Shown here: in pieces, positions 16,108-26,193 of the stretch
Layout of the letters: every line of letters begins with the position of its first letter
How positions within the stretch are numbered: position 1 is the first letter of the stretch
Source of the DNA: Pseudomonas piscis
GTDB lineage: Bacteria; Pseudomonadota; Gammaproteobacteria; Pseudomonadales; Pseudomonadaceae
Direction of reading: 5' to 3'
Assembly (NCBI RefSeq): GCF_009380155.1
Contig: NZ_WHUV01000004.1
Coordinates: 62,001-126,000 of the forward strand
Length of the DNA stretch: 64,000 nt
Position numbers and translations under genes: made by a program
The notes under the pieces: model-generated
What the model saw: only the letters and a program-made list of their open reading frames with translations
The model's database searches: none
Told to the model about the DNA's origin: nothing

Positions 16108-17322
16108 ATGACCGCTGTTGATCTACCTGCTGTTCCCCGCGTGTTGATTGCCGAGGCCGATCCCTGGTCCCGCGACCTGCTCGAGCAAGTGCTGCTTAAC
16201 GTGCGTTGCGATGCTCGCCTGGATCTGTGCGCCGACGGCCAGGAAGCCATGGACCTGCTCAACGCCAAGCCCTACGACCTGGTCATCGCCGACTGGGAGC
16301 TGCCAGGCATCGACGGCCTCTCGCTGCTGCGTGCGATGCGCCTGCGCAAGCGCAACCCGCCGCAGCCGTTCATCCTGCTCAGCGTGCGCAGCGACAGCGC
16401 CAGCGTGCGCGAGGCCCTGCCCCTGGCCCCTACCGCGTACCTGACCAAGCCCCTGAACATGGAAGGCCTGACCCAGCGCCTGCAAGGCTTGCTGCTGGAC
16501 GCTGGCCAGGAGGTCTCCTGCGAGATCCCGAGCCTGACGCCCGGCACGACCTTGTACAGCTTTCTCGAACACCGCCGCGAACTGGCCGACGGTGCGCCCC
16601 TGCTGACCGACGTGCAACTGGCGGTCAAGCGCAGCCTGCATCCCGAGGGGCTGGACCTGCGGCTGCTGGAGGACGAAATCCGCACCGACCCGCAAGTCAC
16701 CGCCGTGCTGATCGCCGCCGCCAATAGCGCCGCCCAGCACCATGGCGACGGTGTGCAGACCTTGTCCCAGGCCCTGCAACGGCTCGGTACCGGGCAGAGC
16801 ATGAACCTGATCCTCGGCCTGACCCTCAAGCGCAGCGCCCGCCTCAGCGACCCGGTCCTGGCCGACTATGCCGAGCGCTATTGGGGGCTATCGCTGCACG
16901 CCGCCGAGTACGGCCGGACCCTGGCCCGCCTGCTGGACCTGGACCAGGAGCGTTGCTACTGCGCCGGCTTGCTGCACCGCCTGGGCGACCTGGCGCTGCT
17001 GCGTTGCCTGCAGGAGTGGAAGCAGGCCGGCGGCGAGCTGGACGACCAGGAAGAGATCGGCGATGCCCTGGAGCGCTATGGCGCGGCCTACGGCTCGGCC
17101 TTGCGTACCCGCTGGCGCATGCCCCTGGAGCTGCGCGAGCTGATCGCCGCGGTCTACCAGCTCGGTGGCGGGGTCTACTCCCGCGAAGCCCTGGCGATGA
17201 ACCTGGCGGGCCAACTGGCGCACCTGACGCCCACCGAGGGCGTCGAGGAAGTGGCCCAGGGCAAGACCGCGCGGTTGCTGAAGATCGGCCTGCCGGAGCT
17301 GAGTCGCCTGCGCAAGGGTTGA
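16108..17322 (+). CDS. Response regulator with HDOD output domain
   Basis: The 404-residue cytoplasmic protein has an N-terminal receiver domain. It shows the acidic pair near E15/D18, phospho-acceptor D62 in IADWELPGIDG and conserved K114 in YLTKPLN. Residues about 150-370 form an HDOD domain (LTDVQLAVKRSLHPEG, LLHRLGDLALLR). HDOD proteins are signalling modules without a known hydrolase activity, often tied to c-di-GMP or motility control. No histidine kinase is adjacent. It is divergent from the receptor operon. Confidence 0.82.
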   Translation: MTAVDLPAVPRVLIAEADPWSRDLLEQVLLNVRCDARLDLCADGQEAMDLLNAKPYDLVIADWELPGIDGLSLLRAMRLRKRNPPQPFILLSVRSDSASVREALPLAPTAYLTKPLNMEGLTQRLQGLLLDAGQEVSCEIPSLTPGTTLYSFLEHRRELADGAPLLTDVQLAVKRSLHPEGLDLRLLEDEIRTDPQVTAVLIAAANSAAQHHGDGVQTLSQALQRLGTGQSMNLILGLTLKRSARLSDPVLADYAERYWGLSLHAAEYGRTLARLLDLDQERCYCAGLLHRLGDLALLRCLQEWKQAGGELDDQEEIGDALERYGAAYGSALRTRWRMPLELRELIAAVYQLGGGVYSREALAMNLAGQLAHLTPTEGVEEVAQGKTARLLKIGLPELSRLRKG

Positions 17323-17342
17323 GCGACCGCTGCGTTCGCATA

Positions 17343-18335
17343 TCACCCGGTGACGATGCGGTTCTTGCCCTGGCGCTTGGCTTCGTACATCGCTGCGTCG
17401 GCCCGGGCGAACAGGCTATCCAGGCTCTCGTCTTCTGCCAGCAGGCTGGTCAGGCCCTGGCTGACCGTGATGCTGAAGACCTGGCCCTGGTGGCTGAAGT
17501 GCTGGCGCTGGATTTCTCGTTGCAGGCGTTCGGCCACCTGGCGCGCCATGTCGGCGGCGCAGCCGGGGAACAGCGCGGCGAACTCCTCGCCGCCGATACG
17601 CCCGAACAGGTCGCCCCGGCGCAGGGCGGCGCGTCCGCTCTCGGCGATGCGTTGCAGGACGATGTCGCCCTCGGGGTGGCCGTAGGTGTCGTTGATCACC
17701 TTGAAATCATCGATGTCCAGCAACAGGAAGGACAGGGGCGAGCCTTGCAGGCGGGCCTGTTCGAACTCGCGATTGGCACACTCGAAGAAGTGCCGGCGGT
17801 TGCTGCTCTGGGTCAGCGCGTCGGTGGTGGCCAGGCGCTGCAACTCGTTCTCCAATTGCTTCTTTTCGCTGATGTCCTCGGCGATCCCCACCACGATCAG
17901 GCGCTGCCCGGGTTCGGCATTGCGGTTGATGAAGCATTTGTCGCTGAGCCAGCGCACCTGGCCCGTGGCGTCGATGATGCGGTACTCGCGGTCTTCCACC
18001 GCACCTTTTTCCAGGACCTGGGCCAGGCTGCGCTCGGCGTATTCCAGGTCGTCGGGGTAGATGCTGTCGCGCCACTGGTTGTAGTCCGCCAGCAGCAGGC
18101 CGGCGGGGCGGCCGAAAATGCGTTCATAGGCCGGGCTGACGTACAGCACCTGGCGGCTTTCCCAGTCGAAGGCCCATAGCACGGCGTTGACGCTGACCAG
18201 CAGCGAGTTGAACAACTGCTCGCGTTCGGTCAGGCGGGCGACTTCGCCCTGGGCATGCATCAGGGCCATAAGGGTTTGCGCGGCCTCGGGCCACAGGGGA
18301 AGCGAAGATGGAATATCTGGATTCTTGTTGACCAT
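17343..18335 (-). CDS. PAS-GGDEF diguanylate cyclase
   Basis: The 330-residue protein has a PAS domain at roughly residues 45-165 (FDWESRQVLYVSPAYERIFGR, then EDREYRIIDATGQVRWL with a PAC tail). A GGDEF domain follows with an active GGEEF motif (RIGGEEFAALFPG). An RxxD inhibitory site (RRGD) lies five residues before GGEEF, so product feedback by c-di-GMP is expected. There is no signal peptide or membrane helix. The ATG at 18335 is the best available start, although its ribosome site is weak. It converges on the HDOD gene. Confidence 0.82.
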   Translation of the reverse strand: MVNKNPDIPSSLPLWPEAAQTLMALMHAQGEVARLTEREQLFNSLLVSVNAVLWAFDWESRQVLYVSPAYERIFGRPAGLLLADYNQWRDSIYPDDLEYAERSLAQVLEKGAVEDREYRIIDATGQVRWLSDKCFINRNAEPGQRLIVVGIAEDISEKKQLENELQRLATTDALTQSSNRRHFFECANREFEQARLQGSPLSFLLLDIDDFKVINDTYGHPEGDIVLQRIAESGRAALRRGDLFGRIGGEEFAALFPGCAADMARQVAERLQREIQRQHFSHQGQVFSITVSQGLTSLLAEDESLDSLFARADAAMYEAKRQGKNRIVTG

Positions 18336-18512
18336 CGGCACAATTCTCGAAGGGCGTGCCGCGTGGTGTTCGACAGCGGCTACAACCAAGCCCGCCTGGA
18401 TGGCGAAGTGTTGCTTGAGATAGAGGATGGAACGCTAAGTTCCCGTGTGCTCCGGCGACGCGCCGGACGGTCGGCAGGCGCGGGTTGCGGGTGAGGCCGG
18501 AGGGAGTGGGCT

Positions 18513-18536
18513 CCCTCGCCACGGGCGTGGCGAGGG
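18513..18536. terminator. Hairpin downstream of desA
   Basis: A perfect 10-bp stem CCCTCGCCAC/GTGGCGAGGG with a GGGC loop lies eight bases past the desA stop. No T-run follows, so it may act as an mRNA 3' stabiliser rather than a classic terminator. Confidence 0.5.
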
Positions 18537-18543
18537 ATGCGGG

Positions 18544-19728
18544 TCAGGCGGCGTTGGGGCGCAGGGAGTAGGTCTTGAGCTGGTTGGCGAAGTCTCGCAG
18601 GGACTGGATGCCGCTGGCCTCGGCCTCGTGGACCCAGTCCTTGATGGCGGCCAGCATGTCGTGGCCGTTGGAGCTGGTCTTGACCCAGATCTGCTGCAGC
18701 GCCAGGCGCTTCTCGTAGATCACCTTCAACGCCTGGCTGTGTTCCAGCATGTTCTGGATACGCAGGTGGTGGCGGTCTTCCAGCAGGCTGGTTTCCCGGG
18801 ACAGCAAGCGCTTGGCGCGGTGGAACTGGTGGCGCACCGAGTGATCGACCTTGGCCAGTTCCTGCTTGACCAGCGGGCCGATCACCAGCTTGCGGTACTG
18901 GGCCATGATCTGGAAGCGGTTGTTGAGGATCGCCATGGCGGTGTCCATGTCCAGGTGGCCCTTGCCTTCGACCCGATGGGCGATGGGCGCCACTCGCTGG
19001 ACCCTGGCCAGGCCCAGCAGGCTGAACAGCTTGATCCAGCCCCAGCCCATGTCGAATTCCCACTTCTTCACCGACAGCTTGGCCGAGTTGGGGTAGGTGT
19101 GGTGGTTGTTATGCAGCTCTTCGCCGCCGACGATGATGCCCCAGGGCACCAGGTTGGTGGCCGCGTCGCGGCATTCGAAGTTGCGGTAGCCCACGGCATG
19201 GCCCAGGCCGTTGATCACGCCGGCGGCCCAGAACGGGATCCACATCATCTGCACCGCCCAGATGGTGATGCCGATGGTGCCGAACAACAGCAGGTCGATC
19301 ACCGCCATCAGCGCCACGCCACCGAGCTTGTAGCGGCTGTAGAGGTTGCGCTCGATCCAGTCTTCCGGGCAGTTCTTGCCGTAGATGCGCAGGGTCTCGG
19401 GGTTGCGCGCTTCCTCGCGATACAGCTCGGCGCCCTTGCGCATGACCGTGGACAAGCCCTTGATCACCGGGCTGTGCGGGTCGTCGGCGGTCTCGCACTT
19501 GGCGTGGTGCTTGCGATGGATCGCGGTCCACTCGCGGGTGTTCTGCGCCGTGGTCAGCCACAGCCAGAAGCGGAAGAAATGCTTGAGCCCGGCATTGAGC
19601 TCCAGGGAGCGATGCGCGGAGTAACGGTGCAGATAGACCGTGACCGCAACGATGGTCACGTGGGTCATCAACAGGGTGACTGCCACCAGTTGCCAGGCGG
19701 ACAAGCCAAGTAAACCTTCATACCACAT
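18544..19728 (-). CDS. desA: Membrane acyl-lipid delta-9 desaturase DesA
   Basis: The 394-residue integral membrane desaturase has the three His boxes HRYSAH (34-39), HRKHH (71-75) and HNNHH (206-210), which hold the di-iron centre, and four hydrophobic segments. DesA inserts a double bond into phospholipid acyl chains, adjusting membrane fluidity aerobically. Residues 250-394 form a charged helical tail typical of pseudomonad DesA. The divergent neighbour at 19874 is a PipA-like GGDEF/EAL gene, the same pairing as PA0286/PA0285 in P. aeruginosa. Confidence 0.9.
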   Translation of the reverse strand: MWYEGLLGLSAWQLVAVTLLMTHVTIVAVTVYLHRYSAHRSLELNAGLKHFFRFWLWLTTAQNTREWTAIHRKHHAKCETADDPHSPVIKGLSTVMRKGAELYREEARNPETLRIYGKNCPEDWIERNLYSRYKLGGVALMAVIDLLLFGTIGITIWAVQMMWIPFWAAGVINGLGHAVGYRNFECRDAATNLVPWGIIVGGEELHNNHHTYPNSAKLSVKKWEFDMGWGWIKLFSLLGLARVQRVAPIAHRVEGKGHLDMDTAMAILNNRFQIMAQYRKLVIGPLVKQELAKVDHSVRHQFHRAKRLLSRETSLLEDRHHLRIQNMLEHSQALKVIYEKRLALQQIWVKTSSNGHDMLAAIKDWVHEAEASGIQSLRDFANQLKTYSLRPNAA

Positions 19729-19873
19729 AGGCGATAAGGCCCTCGATAGAGAAAAAACAGCCCAGGCATTATCACTAAGCCCGGTGAGAAAACCAGTCGC
19801 CCTTTCAGATAAGAGTGGCGGGATGTTTCTTCCTCTATAATCCCAAACTTTTCGTGTGGAAATAGACGGGCTT

Positions 19874-21793
19874 ATGTCGGTTTCTTATCGCAATGGCTTG
19901 CGTGCTGCGCTGCTCTACCTGCTGCTGTCCATGGCCTGGCTGCAGCTCAGTGGCTATTTATTGAGCAGTTTCTTCGATGGATCGATCGACCAGGTCCTGT
20001 GGCAGCAAGCCAGCTGCTATGCCTGGGCCCTGGTCAGCGCGGTGCTGATCTTCTTTGCCCGTGCCCGCTTGCTGCGGGTGCTGGGCGCCGATCGCTGGTT
20101 GCGCCACCAGCAGAAGGACCGCGAGCGCCTGCGCCAGGCCGCGGCGGTGTTCGACTGTACCCGCGAGGGGGTACTGGTGAGCGACACCCAGGGGCAGATC
20201 GTCCACGTCAACCGCGCCTTCATGGAGATCACCGGCTACCAGCGCGAGGAGGTGCTGGGGCGCCAGCCGAGCATGTTCAAGTCCGGCCATCATTCGGTGG
20301 ATTTCTACAAGGCGATGTTCGGCGCGTTGCGCCAGACCGGCGAGTGGAGCGGCGAAATCTGGAACCGGCGCAAGAGCGGTGAAATCTATCCGCAGTGGCA
20401 GACCATCCGTGCGATCCGCGACGAGCAGGGCGAGCTCACCCACTATGTGGCGGTATTCTCCGACATCAGCGCGATCAAGGATTCCGAGCATGAGCTGGCG
20501 CACCTGGCCCACCACGATCCGCTGACTGACCTGCCCAACCGCCTGCTGCTCACCGACCGCGCCGAGCAGGCCCTGGCTTCGGCGCAGATCCACAAGCGCG
20601 GCTGCGCCATGCTGATGATCGACCTGGACCACTTCAAGATGGTCAACGACAGCCTCGGGCATAACGTCGGCGACCAGTTGCTCAAGGCTTTTGCCCAACG
20701 CCTGCGGGAGATGTTCGGCCCGGGCGTGACCCTGGCGCGCCTGGGCGGCGACGAGTTCGCCGTGCTGGCCGAAAGTTGCCCGCAGCTGGTACAGGCGGCC
20801 GCCCTGGCCCAGCGCATCCTCGATGGTCTCAAGGAGCCGTTCCAGCTGGACGGCCACCAGGTGCTGATCAACGCCAGCATCGGCATCAGCCTGTTTCCCA
20901 GCGATGCCCGCAGCGCCAGCCAGTTGCTGCGCAACGCCGATGCCGCGCTGTTCAAGGCCAAGAGCGCCGGGCGCAATGGTTATGCGTTGTACACCGAGGA
21001 GCTCACCGCCCATGCCCAGCAGCGGGTGGAGACCGCCTTCGAGTTGCGCCGCGCCCTGGACCGCCAGGAGCTGCGGGTCTACTACCAACCCGTGCATGAT
21101 CTGGCCAGCAGTCGCCTGGTGGGCGTCGAGGCCCTGGTGCGCTGGCAGCACCCGCACCGGGGCCTGGTGCCGCCGGCGGAGTTCATCCCTATCGCCGAGC
21201 GCACCGGGATGATTGCCGAGATCGATGCCTGGGTCATGGGCGAGGCATGCCGGCAGATGTGCCAGTGGCAGGCCGAGGGCGTGGTGCTGTCGTTCATCGC
21301 GGTGAACGTCTCGACCCGCCTGTTCGCCCGTAGCGAGCTGTACCAGCAGGTGGCCCAGGTACTGCACGACACCGGGCTGGACCCGGCCTACCTGGAGCTG
21401 GAGGTCACCGAAAGCGCGCTGATGGATGACCCGGAAGTGGCCCTGGAACAGATGCATCGCCTGCGCGAGCTGGGCATCCGCCTGGCCATCGACGACTTCG
21501 GCACCGGCTATTCGTCGTTGCTGCGGCTCAAGCGCCTGCCGGTGCAGAAGCTCAAGATCGACCAGGGCTTCGTCGCCGGTTTGCCCTGGGACGAGGACGA
21601 TGCGGCGATTTCCCGGGTCATCGTGGCCCTGGCCCAGAGCATGGGCATGCAGGTCCATGCCGAAGGTATCGAGCAGATGGAGCAGGCGCGGTTCCTCCTC
21701 GACCAGGGCTGCGATCTGGGCCAGGGCTACTGGTTCGGCCGGCCGATGCCGGCATCGCTGCTGGACTGGGACAACGCCCCGCAGATCCTTTGA
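19874..21793 (+). CDS. Membrane PAS-GGDEF-EAL protein (PipA-like)
   Basis: The 639-residue protein starts with two hydrophobic helices (LYLLLSMAWLQLSGYLL and a second near residues 40-60). It continues with a PAS domain (VFDCTREGVLVSDTQGQIVHVNRAFMEITG), a GGDEF domain with intact RLGGDEF, and an EAL domain with EALVRWQHP, DDFGTGYSS and a catalytic-type ESALMDD block. It should make or degrade c-di-GMP at the inner membrane. The P. aeruginosa counterpart at this locus is a phosphodiesterase. ATG 19874 is preferred over the upstream GTG. Confidence 0.87.
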   Translation: MSVSYRNGLRAALLYLLLSMAWLQLSGYLLSSFFDGSIDQVLWQQASCYAWALVSAVLIFFARARLLRVLGADRWLRHQQKDRERLRQAAAVFDCTREGVLVSDTQGQIVHVNRAFMEITGYQREEVLGRQPSMFKSGHHSVDFYKAMFGALRQTGEWSGEIWNRRKSGEIYPQWQTIRAIRDEQGELTHYVAVFSDISAIKDSEHELAHLAHHDPLTDLPNRLLLTDRAEQALASAQIHKRGCAMLMIDLDHFKMVNDSLGHNVGDQLLKAFAQRLREMFGPGVTLARLGGDEFAVLAESCPQLVQAAALAQRILDGLKEPFQLDGHQVLINASIGISLFPSDARSASQLLRNADAALFKAKSAGRNGYALYTEELTAHAQQRVETAFELRRALDRQELRVYYQPVHDLASSRLVGVEALVRWQHPHRGLVPPAEFIPIAERTGMIAEIDAWVMGEACRQMCQWQAEGVVLSFIAVNVSTRLFARSELYQQVAQVLHDTGLDPAYLELEVTESALMDDPEVALEQMHRLRELGIRLAIDDFGTGYSSLLRLKRLPVQKLKIDQGFVAGLPWDEDDAAISRVIVALAQSMGMQVHAEGIEQMEQARFLLDQGCDLGQGYWFGRPMPASLLDWDNAPQIL

Positions 21794-21810
21794 CGCGCCT
21801 GATGCAGCTG

Positions 21811-21862
21811 GCGGGCGCTGCGCACCCGGTCGCAGCCTCGCTACGCTCGACGGCGGCTACAG
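21811..21862. repeat. REP-type palindromic repeat, GTAGCCGC family
   Basis: This copy is inverted (GCGGGCGCTGCGCACCCGGT, then GCAGCCTCG and CGGCGGCTACAGG). The same sequence recurs near 35562 and 47100. It lies just after the GGDEF/EAL stop. Confidence 0.7.
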
Positions 21863-21954
21863 GTGCTTCGCGTAGCGGCCGCAAGAGGGTGGGCGCGGAC
21901 TCAGGGGCCCGTAACTGCGCGCCCTGCCGAATAATTTCCGCTGGTTATATAAAC

Positions 21955-21979
21955 ATTCTTAAATAGTATTTTTAAGAAT
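21955..21979. promoter_or_regulatory. Dyad upstream of oscA-sbp, candidate sulfur-starvation operator
   Basis: ATTCTTAAA and TTTAAGAAT form perfect 9-bp arms around a 7-bp spacer, in an AT-rich stretch about 80 bp before oscA. The position fits a CysB-type activator site for sulfate-starvation genes; the protein identity is inferred only. Confidence 0.45.
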
Positions 21980-22057
21980 ATCCCTGCCTATCTACTATTG
22001 CTCCACGCCACCCGCAGTGCCGCCACTGCACGGCACATCCCACTCAGGAGCAACACC

Positions 22058-22240
22058 ATGAGCGCATCTCTACGTAGCGTCGACGGACAGGACGAAGCAA
22101 CCATCTTGCGTGAAATTCAAAGTGCACTGCGGGACCTGCGCTTCGGGGCAGTGGAAATCACCGTGCACAACGCCCAGGTCGTGCAGATCGAGCGCAAGGA
22201 AAAATTCCGCCTGCAGCAACCCGGCAACAAGCCCAGCTGA
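22058..22240 (+). CDS. oscA: OscA small protein (YezD/DUF2292 family)
   Basis: The 60-residue soluble protein has a CAGGAG ribosome site. It shows the family pattern ILREIQSALRDLRFGAVEITVHNAQVVQIERKEKFR. OscA of Pseudomonas corrugata sits next to the sulfate transporter operon and is needed for growth on organosulfur compounds and for chromate tolerance. Its biochemical function is unknown. Here it lies 157 bp before sbp on the same strand, probably in one transcript. Confidence 0.82.
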   Translation: MSASLRSVDGQDEATILREIQSALRDLRFGAVEITVHNAQVVQIERKEKFRLQQPGNKPS

Positions 22241-22252
22241 ATCGCGCGTCCC

Positions 22253-22270
22253 CCTCTCGCGAGCGAGAGG
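22253..22270 (+). promoter_or_regulatory. Hairpin between oscA and sbp
   Basis: A perfect 7-bp stem CCTCTCG/CGAGAGG with a CGAG loop begins 12 bp after oscA. It lacks a T-run and may be a processing or stability element. Confidence 0.4.
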
Positions 22271-22397
22271 CCCGACTGGTCAACCGGAGGGCGTCACCCA
22301 TGACCCCCAGTTCGTCCCCCAGCGTTCGCCCGCGAATGCGAGCCTGATTCGCCATAAGAAAAATGCCAGCACATTAGAAAATTTCGGGAGCTCTACC

Positions 22398-23408
22398 ATG
22401 TCGTCGATTCGCCGTTATGCCCTGGCTGCCCTCGCCAGCGCCGTTTTTGCCGGTTCCGCCGTAGCCAAGGACTATGAGCTGCTCAACGTGTCCTACGACC
22501 CGACCCGCGAGCTGTACCAGGACTACAACGCCGAGTTCGTAAGCTTCTGGAAGAAGGAGCACCCCGGCGACAACGTGAAGATCCAGCAATCCCACGGTGG
22601 TTCGGGCAAGCAGGGCCGGGCGGTGATCGATGGCCTGCGCGCCGACGTGGTGACCCTGGCCCTGGCCGGCGACATCGACGAAATCGCCAAGCTCGGCAAG
22701 ACCCTGCCGGCGGACTGGCAGCAGCGCCTGCCCGACGCCAGCACGCCCTACACCTCGACCATCGTGTTCCTGGTGCGCAAGGGCAATCCCAAGGGCATCA
22801 AGGACTGGGGCGACCTGATCAAGAAGGACGTCTCGGTGATCACCCCCAACCCGAAGACCTCCGGCGGCGCCCGCTGGAACTTCCTGGCTGCCTGGGCCTA
22901 CGGCCTGAAGGCCGGTGGTAGCGAAGCCAAGGCCAAGGAGTACGTGCAAGAGTTGTTCAAGCACGTACCGGTGCTGGATACCGGAGCCCGAGGCTCGACC
23001 ATCACCTTCGTCAACAACGGCCAGGGCGATGTCCTGCTGGCCTGGGAAAACGAAGCTTTCCTGGCGCTCAAGGAAGACGGTGGCGCCGACAAGTTCGACA
23101 TCGTCGTGCCGTCGCTGTCGATCCTCGCCGAACCGCCGGTGGCGGTGGTGGACAAGAACGCCGAGAAGAAGGGCAACACGGCGATCGCCGAAGCCTACCT
23201 CAAGCACCTGTACAGCCCGGCCGGCCAGGAGATCGCGGCGAAGAACTTCTATCGTCCACGGGACAAGGACGTGGCGGCCAAATACGCCCAGCAGTTCCCG
23301 AAACTGGAGCTGGTGACTATCGACAAGGACTTCGGCGGCTGGAAAACTGCCCAACCGAAATTCTTCAATGACGGTGGCGTGTTCGACCAGATCTACCAGG
23401 CCCAGTAA
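22398..23408 (+). CDS. sbp: Periplasmic sulfate-binding protein Sbp
   Basis: The 336-residue protein has a clear signal peptide (MSSIRRYALAALASAVFAGSAVAK, cleavage near residue 23). Sulfate-binding family motifs follow: LLNVSYDPTRELYQDYN, SHGGSGKQGRAVIDGL and PNPKTSGGARWNFLAAWAY. It delivers sulfate (and thiosulfate) to CysTWA. The length is normal. It is followed by a hairpin and then cysT, so higher expression than the permease genes is expected. Confidence 0.95.
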   Translation: MSSIRRYALAALASAVFAGSAVAKDYELLNVSYDPTRELYQDYNAEFVSFWKKEHPGDNVKIQQSHGGSGKQGRAVIDGLRADVVTLALAGDIDEIAKLGKTLPADWQQRLPDASTPYTSTIVFLVRKGNPKGIKDWGDLIKKDVSVITPNPKTSGGARWNFLAAWAYGLKAGGSEAKAKEYVQELFKHVPVLDTGARGSTITFVNNGQGDVLLAWENEAFLALKEDGGADKFDIVVPSLSILAEPPVAVVDKNAEKKGNTAIAEAYLKHLYSPAGQEIAAKNFYRPRDKDVAAKYAQQFPKLELVTIDKDFGGWKTAQPKFFNDGGVFDQIYQAQ

Positions 23409-23440
23409 CAGGAGGAGCCACTCTAACCGCCATCGCTTGG

Positions 23441-23463
23441 AGCCCCGGAATCACTTCGGGGCT
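23441..23463 (+). terminator. Hairpin between sbp and cysT (attenuator-like)
   Basis: AGCCCCG pairs with CGGGGCT across a nine-base loop. With no T-run it would give partial termination or protect the abundant sbp message. Confidence 0.5.
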
Positions 23464-23498
23464 TCGTGCGTTTCACCTGCGTTCAACCAAGGACTCTT

Positions 23499-24317
23499 AT
23501 GTCGCGTCGTATCTCCCCCGTCATACCCGGCTTCGGGCTGACGCTGGGCTACACCTTGGTGTACCTCAGCCTGATTGTGCTCATCCCCCTGGCGGCGATG
23601 TTCGTCCATGCCGCACAACTCACCTGGGACCAGTTCTGGGCCATCGTCTCGGCACCCCGGGTGCTCGCGGCCCTCAAGCTCAGCTTCGGCACCGCCTTGT
23701 GCGCGGCGATCATCAACGGCCTGATCGGCACGCTGCTGGCCTGGGTCCTGGTGCGCTACAGCTTCCCCGGGCGGCGGATCATCGATGCGATGATCGACCT
23801 GCCCTTCGCCTTGCCCACCGCGGTGGCGGGCATCGCCCTGACCGCGCTGTACGCGCCTACCGGGCTGGTGGGCCAGTTCGCCACCGACCTGGGCTTCAAG
23901 ATCGCCTACACGCCCTTGGGCATCACCCTGGCGCTGACCTTCGTCACCCTGCCGTTCGTGGTGCGCACGGTGCAGCCGGTGCTGGCGGACATCCCCCGTG
24001 AAGTGGAAGAGGCCGCCGCCTGCCTCGGCGCCAAGCCCTGGCAGGTGTTCCGCCATATCCTGGTGCCGGCGCTGCTGCCAGCCTGGCTCACCGGTTTCGC
24101 CCTGGCCTTCGCCCGGGGCGTGGGCGAGTACGGTTCGGTGATCTTCATCGCCGGCAACATGCCGATGAAGACCGAGATCCTGCCGTTGCTGATCATGGTC
24201 AAGCTCGACCAGTACGACTACACCGGCGCCACGGCCATCGGCGTGCTGATGCTGGTGGTGTCCTTCATCCTGCTGCTGCTGATCAACCTGCTGCAGCGGC
24301 GTATCGAAACCCCATAA
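23499..24317 (+). CDS. cysT: Sulfate ABC transporter permease CysT (CysU)
   Basis: The 272-residue inner-membrane permease starts at 23499 after AAGGA. It has about six hydrophobic segments. The EAA loop is seen as EVEEAAACLGAKPWQVFRHILVPALLPA, the docking site for the ATPase CysA. It pairs with CysW to form the sulfate channel. cysW follows after 13 bp. Confidence 0.94.
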   Translation: MSRRISPVIPGFGLTLGYTLVYLSLIVLIPLAAMFVHAAQLTWDQFWAIVSAPRVLAALKLSFGTALCAAIINGLIGTLLAWVLVRYSFPGRRIIDAMIDLPFALPTAVAGIALTALYAPTGLVGQFATDLGFKIAYTPLGITLALTFVTLPFVVRTVQPVLADIPREVEEAAACLGAKPWQVFRHILVPALLPAWLTGFALAFARGVGEYGSVIFIAGNMPMKTEILPLLIMVKLDQYDYTGATAIGVLMLVVSFILLLLINLLQRRIETP

Positions 24318-24330
24318 GGAGGCGCGAACC

Positions 24331-25200
24331 ATGTCCCAATCGTCCATCGCCGCCTCGTCGGCCAACGCTGCCCGCCGTGGCAACGCCACTTCGCGGCGGG
24401 TATTGATTGGCCTGGGCTGGCTGATCTTTGCCCTGTTCCTGCTGTTGCCACTGTTCATCGTCGTGTCCCAGGGGCTCAAGCTTGGCCTGGGCGCATTCTT
24501 CGAGGCGATCTTCGAGCCCGACGCGCTGTCGGCGCTCAAGCTCACGGTGATCGCGGTGCTGATCTCGGTGCCGCTGAACCTGGTGTTCGGCGTCTGCGCC
24601 GCCTGGTGCGTGAGCAAGTACTCGTTCCGTGGCAAGAGCATCCTGGTGACCTTGATCGACCTGCCGTTCTCGGTGTCGCCGGTGATCGCCGGCCTGGTCT
24701 ACGTGCTGATGTTCGGCGCCCAGGGGCTGTTCGGCCCGTGGTTGTCGGATCACGACATCCAGATCGTGTTCGCCCTGCCGGGCATCGTCCTGGCCACCAT
24801 CTTCGTCACCGTGCCCTTCGTCGCTCGCGAGCTGATCCCGTTGATGCAGGAGCAGGGCACCCAGGAAGAAGAGGCCGCGCGCCTGCTGGGGGCCAACGGC
24901 TGGCAGATGTTCTGGCACGTCACCGTACCCAACATCAAATGGGGCCTGATCTACGGCGTGGTGCTCTGCACCGCCCGGGCCATGGGCGAGTTCGGCGCGG
25001 TGTCGGTGGTCTCCGGGCACATCCGCGGGGTCACCAACACCCTGCCGCTGCACGTGGAGATCCTCTACAACGAGTACAACCACGTCGCCGCCTTTGCCGT
25101 GGCCAGCCTGTTGCTGATCCTTGCGTTGTTCATCCTGCTGCTCAAGCAGTGGAGCGAATCCCGAATCAACCGCCTGCGCGCCAGCGCCGCGGAGGAATAA
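24331..25200 (+). CDS. cysW: Sulfate ABC transporter permease CysW
   Basis: The 289-residue permease has an N-terminal cytoplasmic stretch rich in Ser/Ala and about six membrane helices. The EAA loop is EEEAARLLGANGWQMFWHVTVPNIKWG. It forms the heteromeric channel with CysT. The start follows AAGGAGGCG, and the stop lies three bases before cysA. Confidence 0.94.
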   Translation: MSQSSIAASSANAARRGNATSRRVLIGLGWLIFALFLLLPLFIVVSQGLKLGLGAFFEAIFEPDALSALKLTVIAVLISVPLNLVFGVCAAWCVSKYSFRGKSILVTLIDLPFSVSPVIAGLVYVLMFGAQGLFGPWLSDHDIQIVFALPGIVLATIFVTVPFVARELIPLMQEQGTQEEEAARLLGANGWQMFWHVTVPNIKWGLIYGVVLCTARAMGEFGAVSVVSGHIRGVTNTLPLHVEILYNEYNHVAAFAVASLLLILALFILLLKQWSESRINRLRASAAEE

Positions 25201-25203
25201 GAC

Positions 25204-26193
<990 letters not shown>

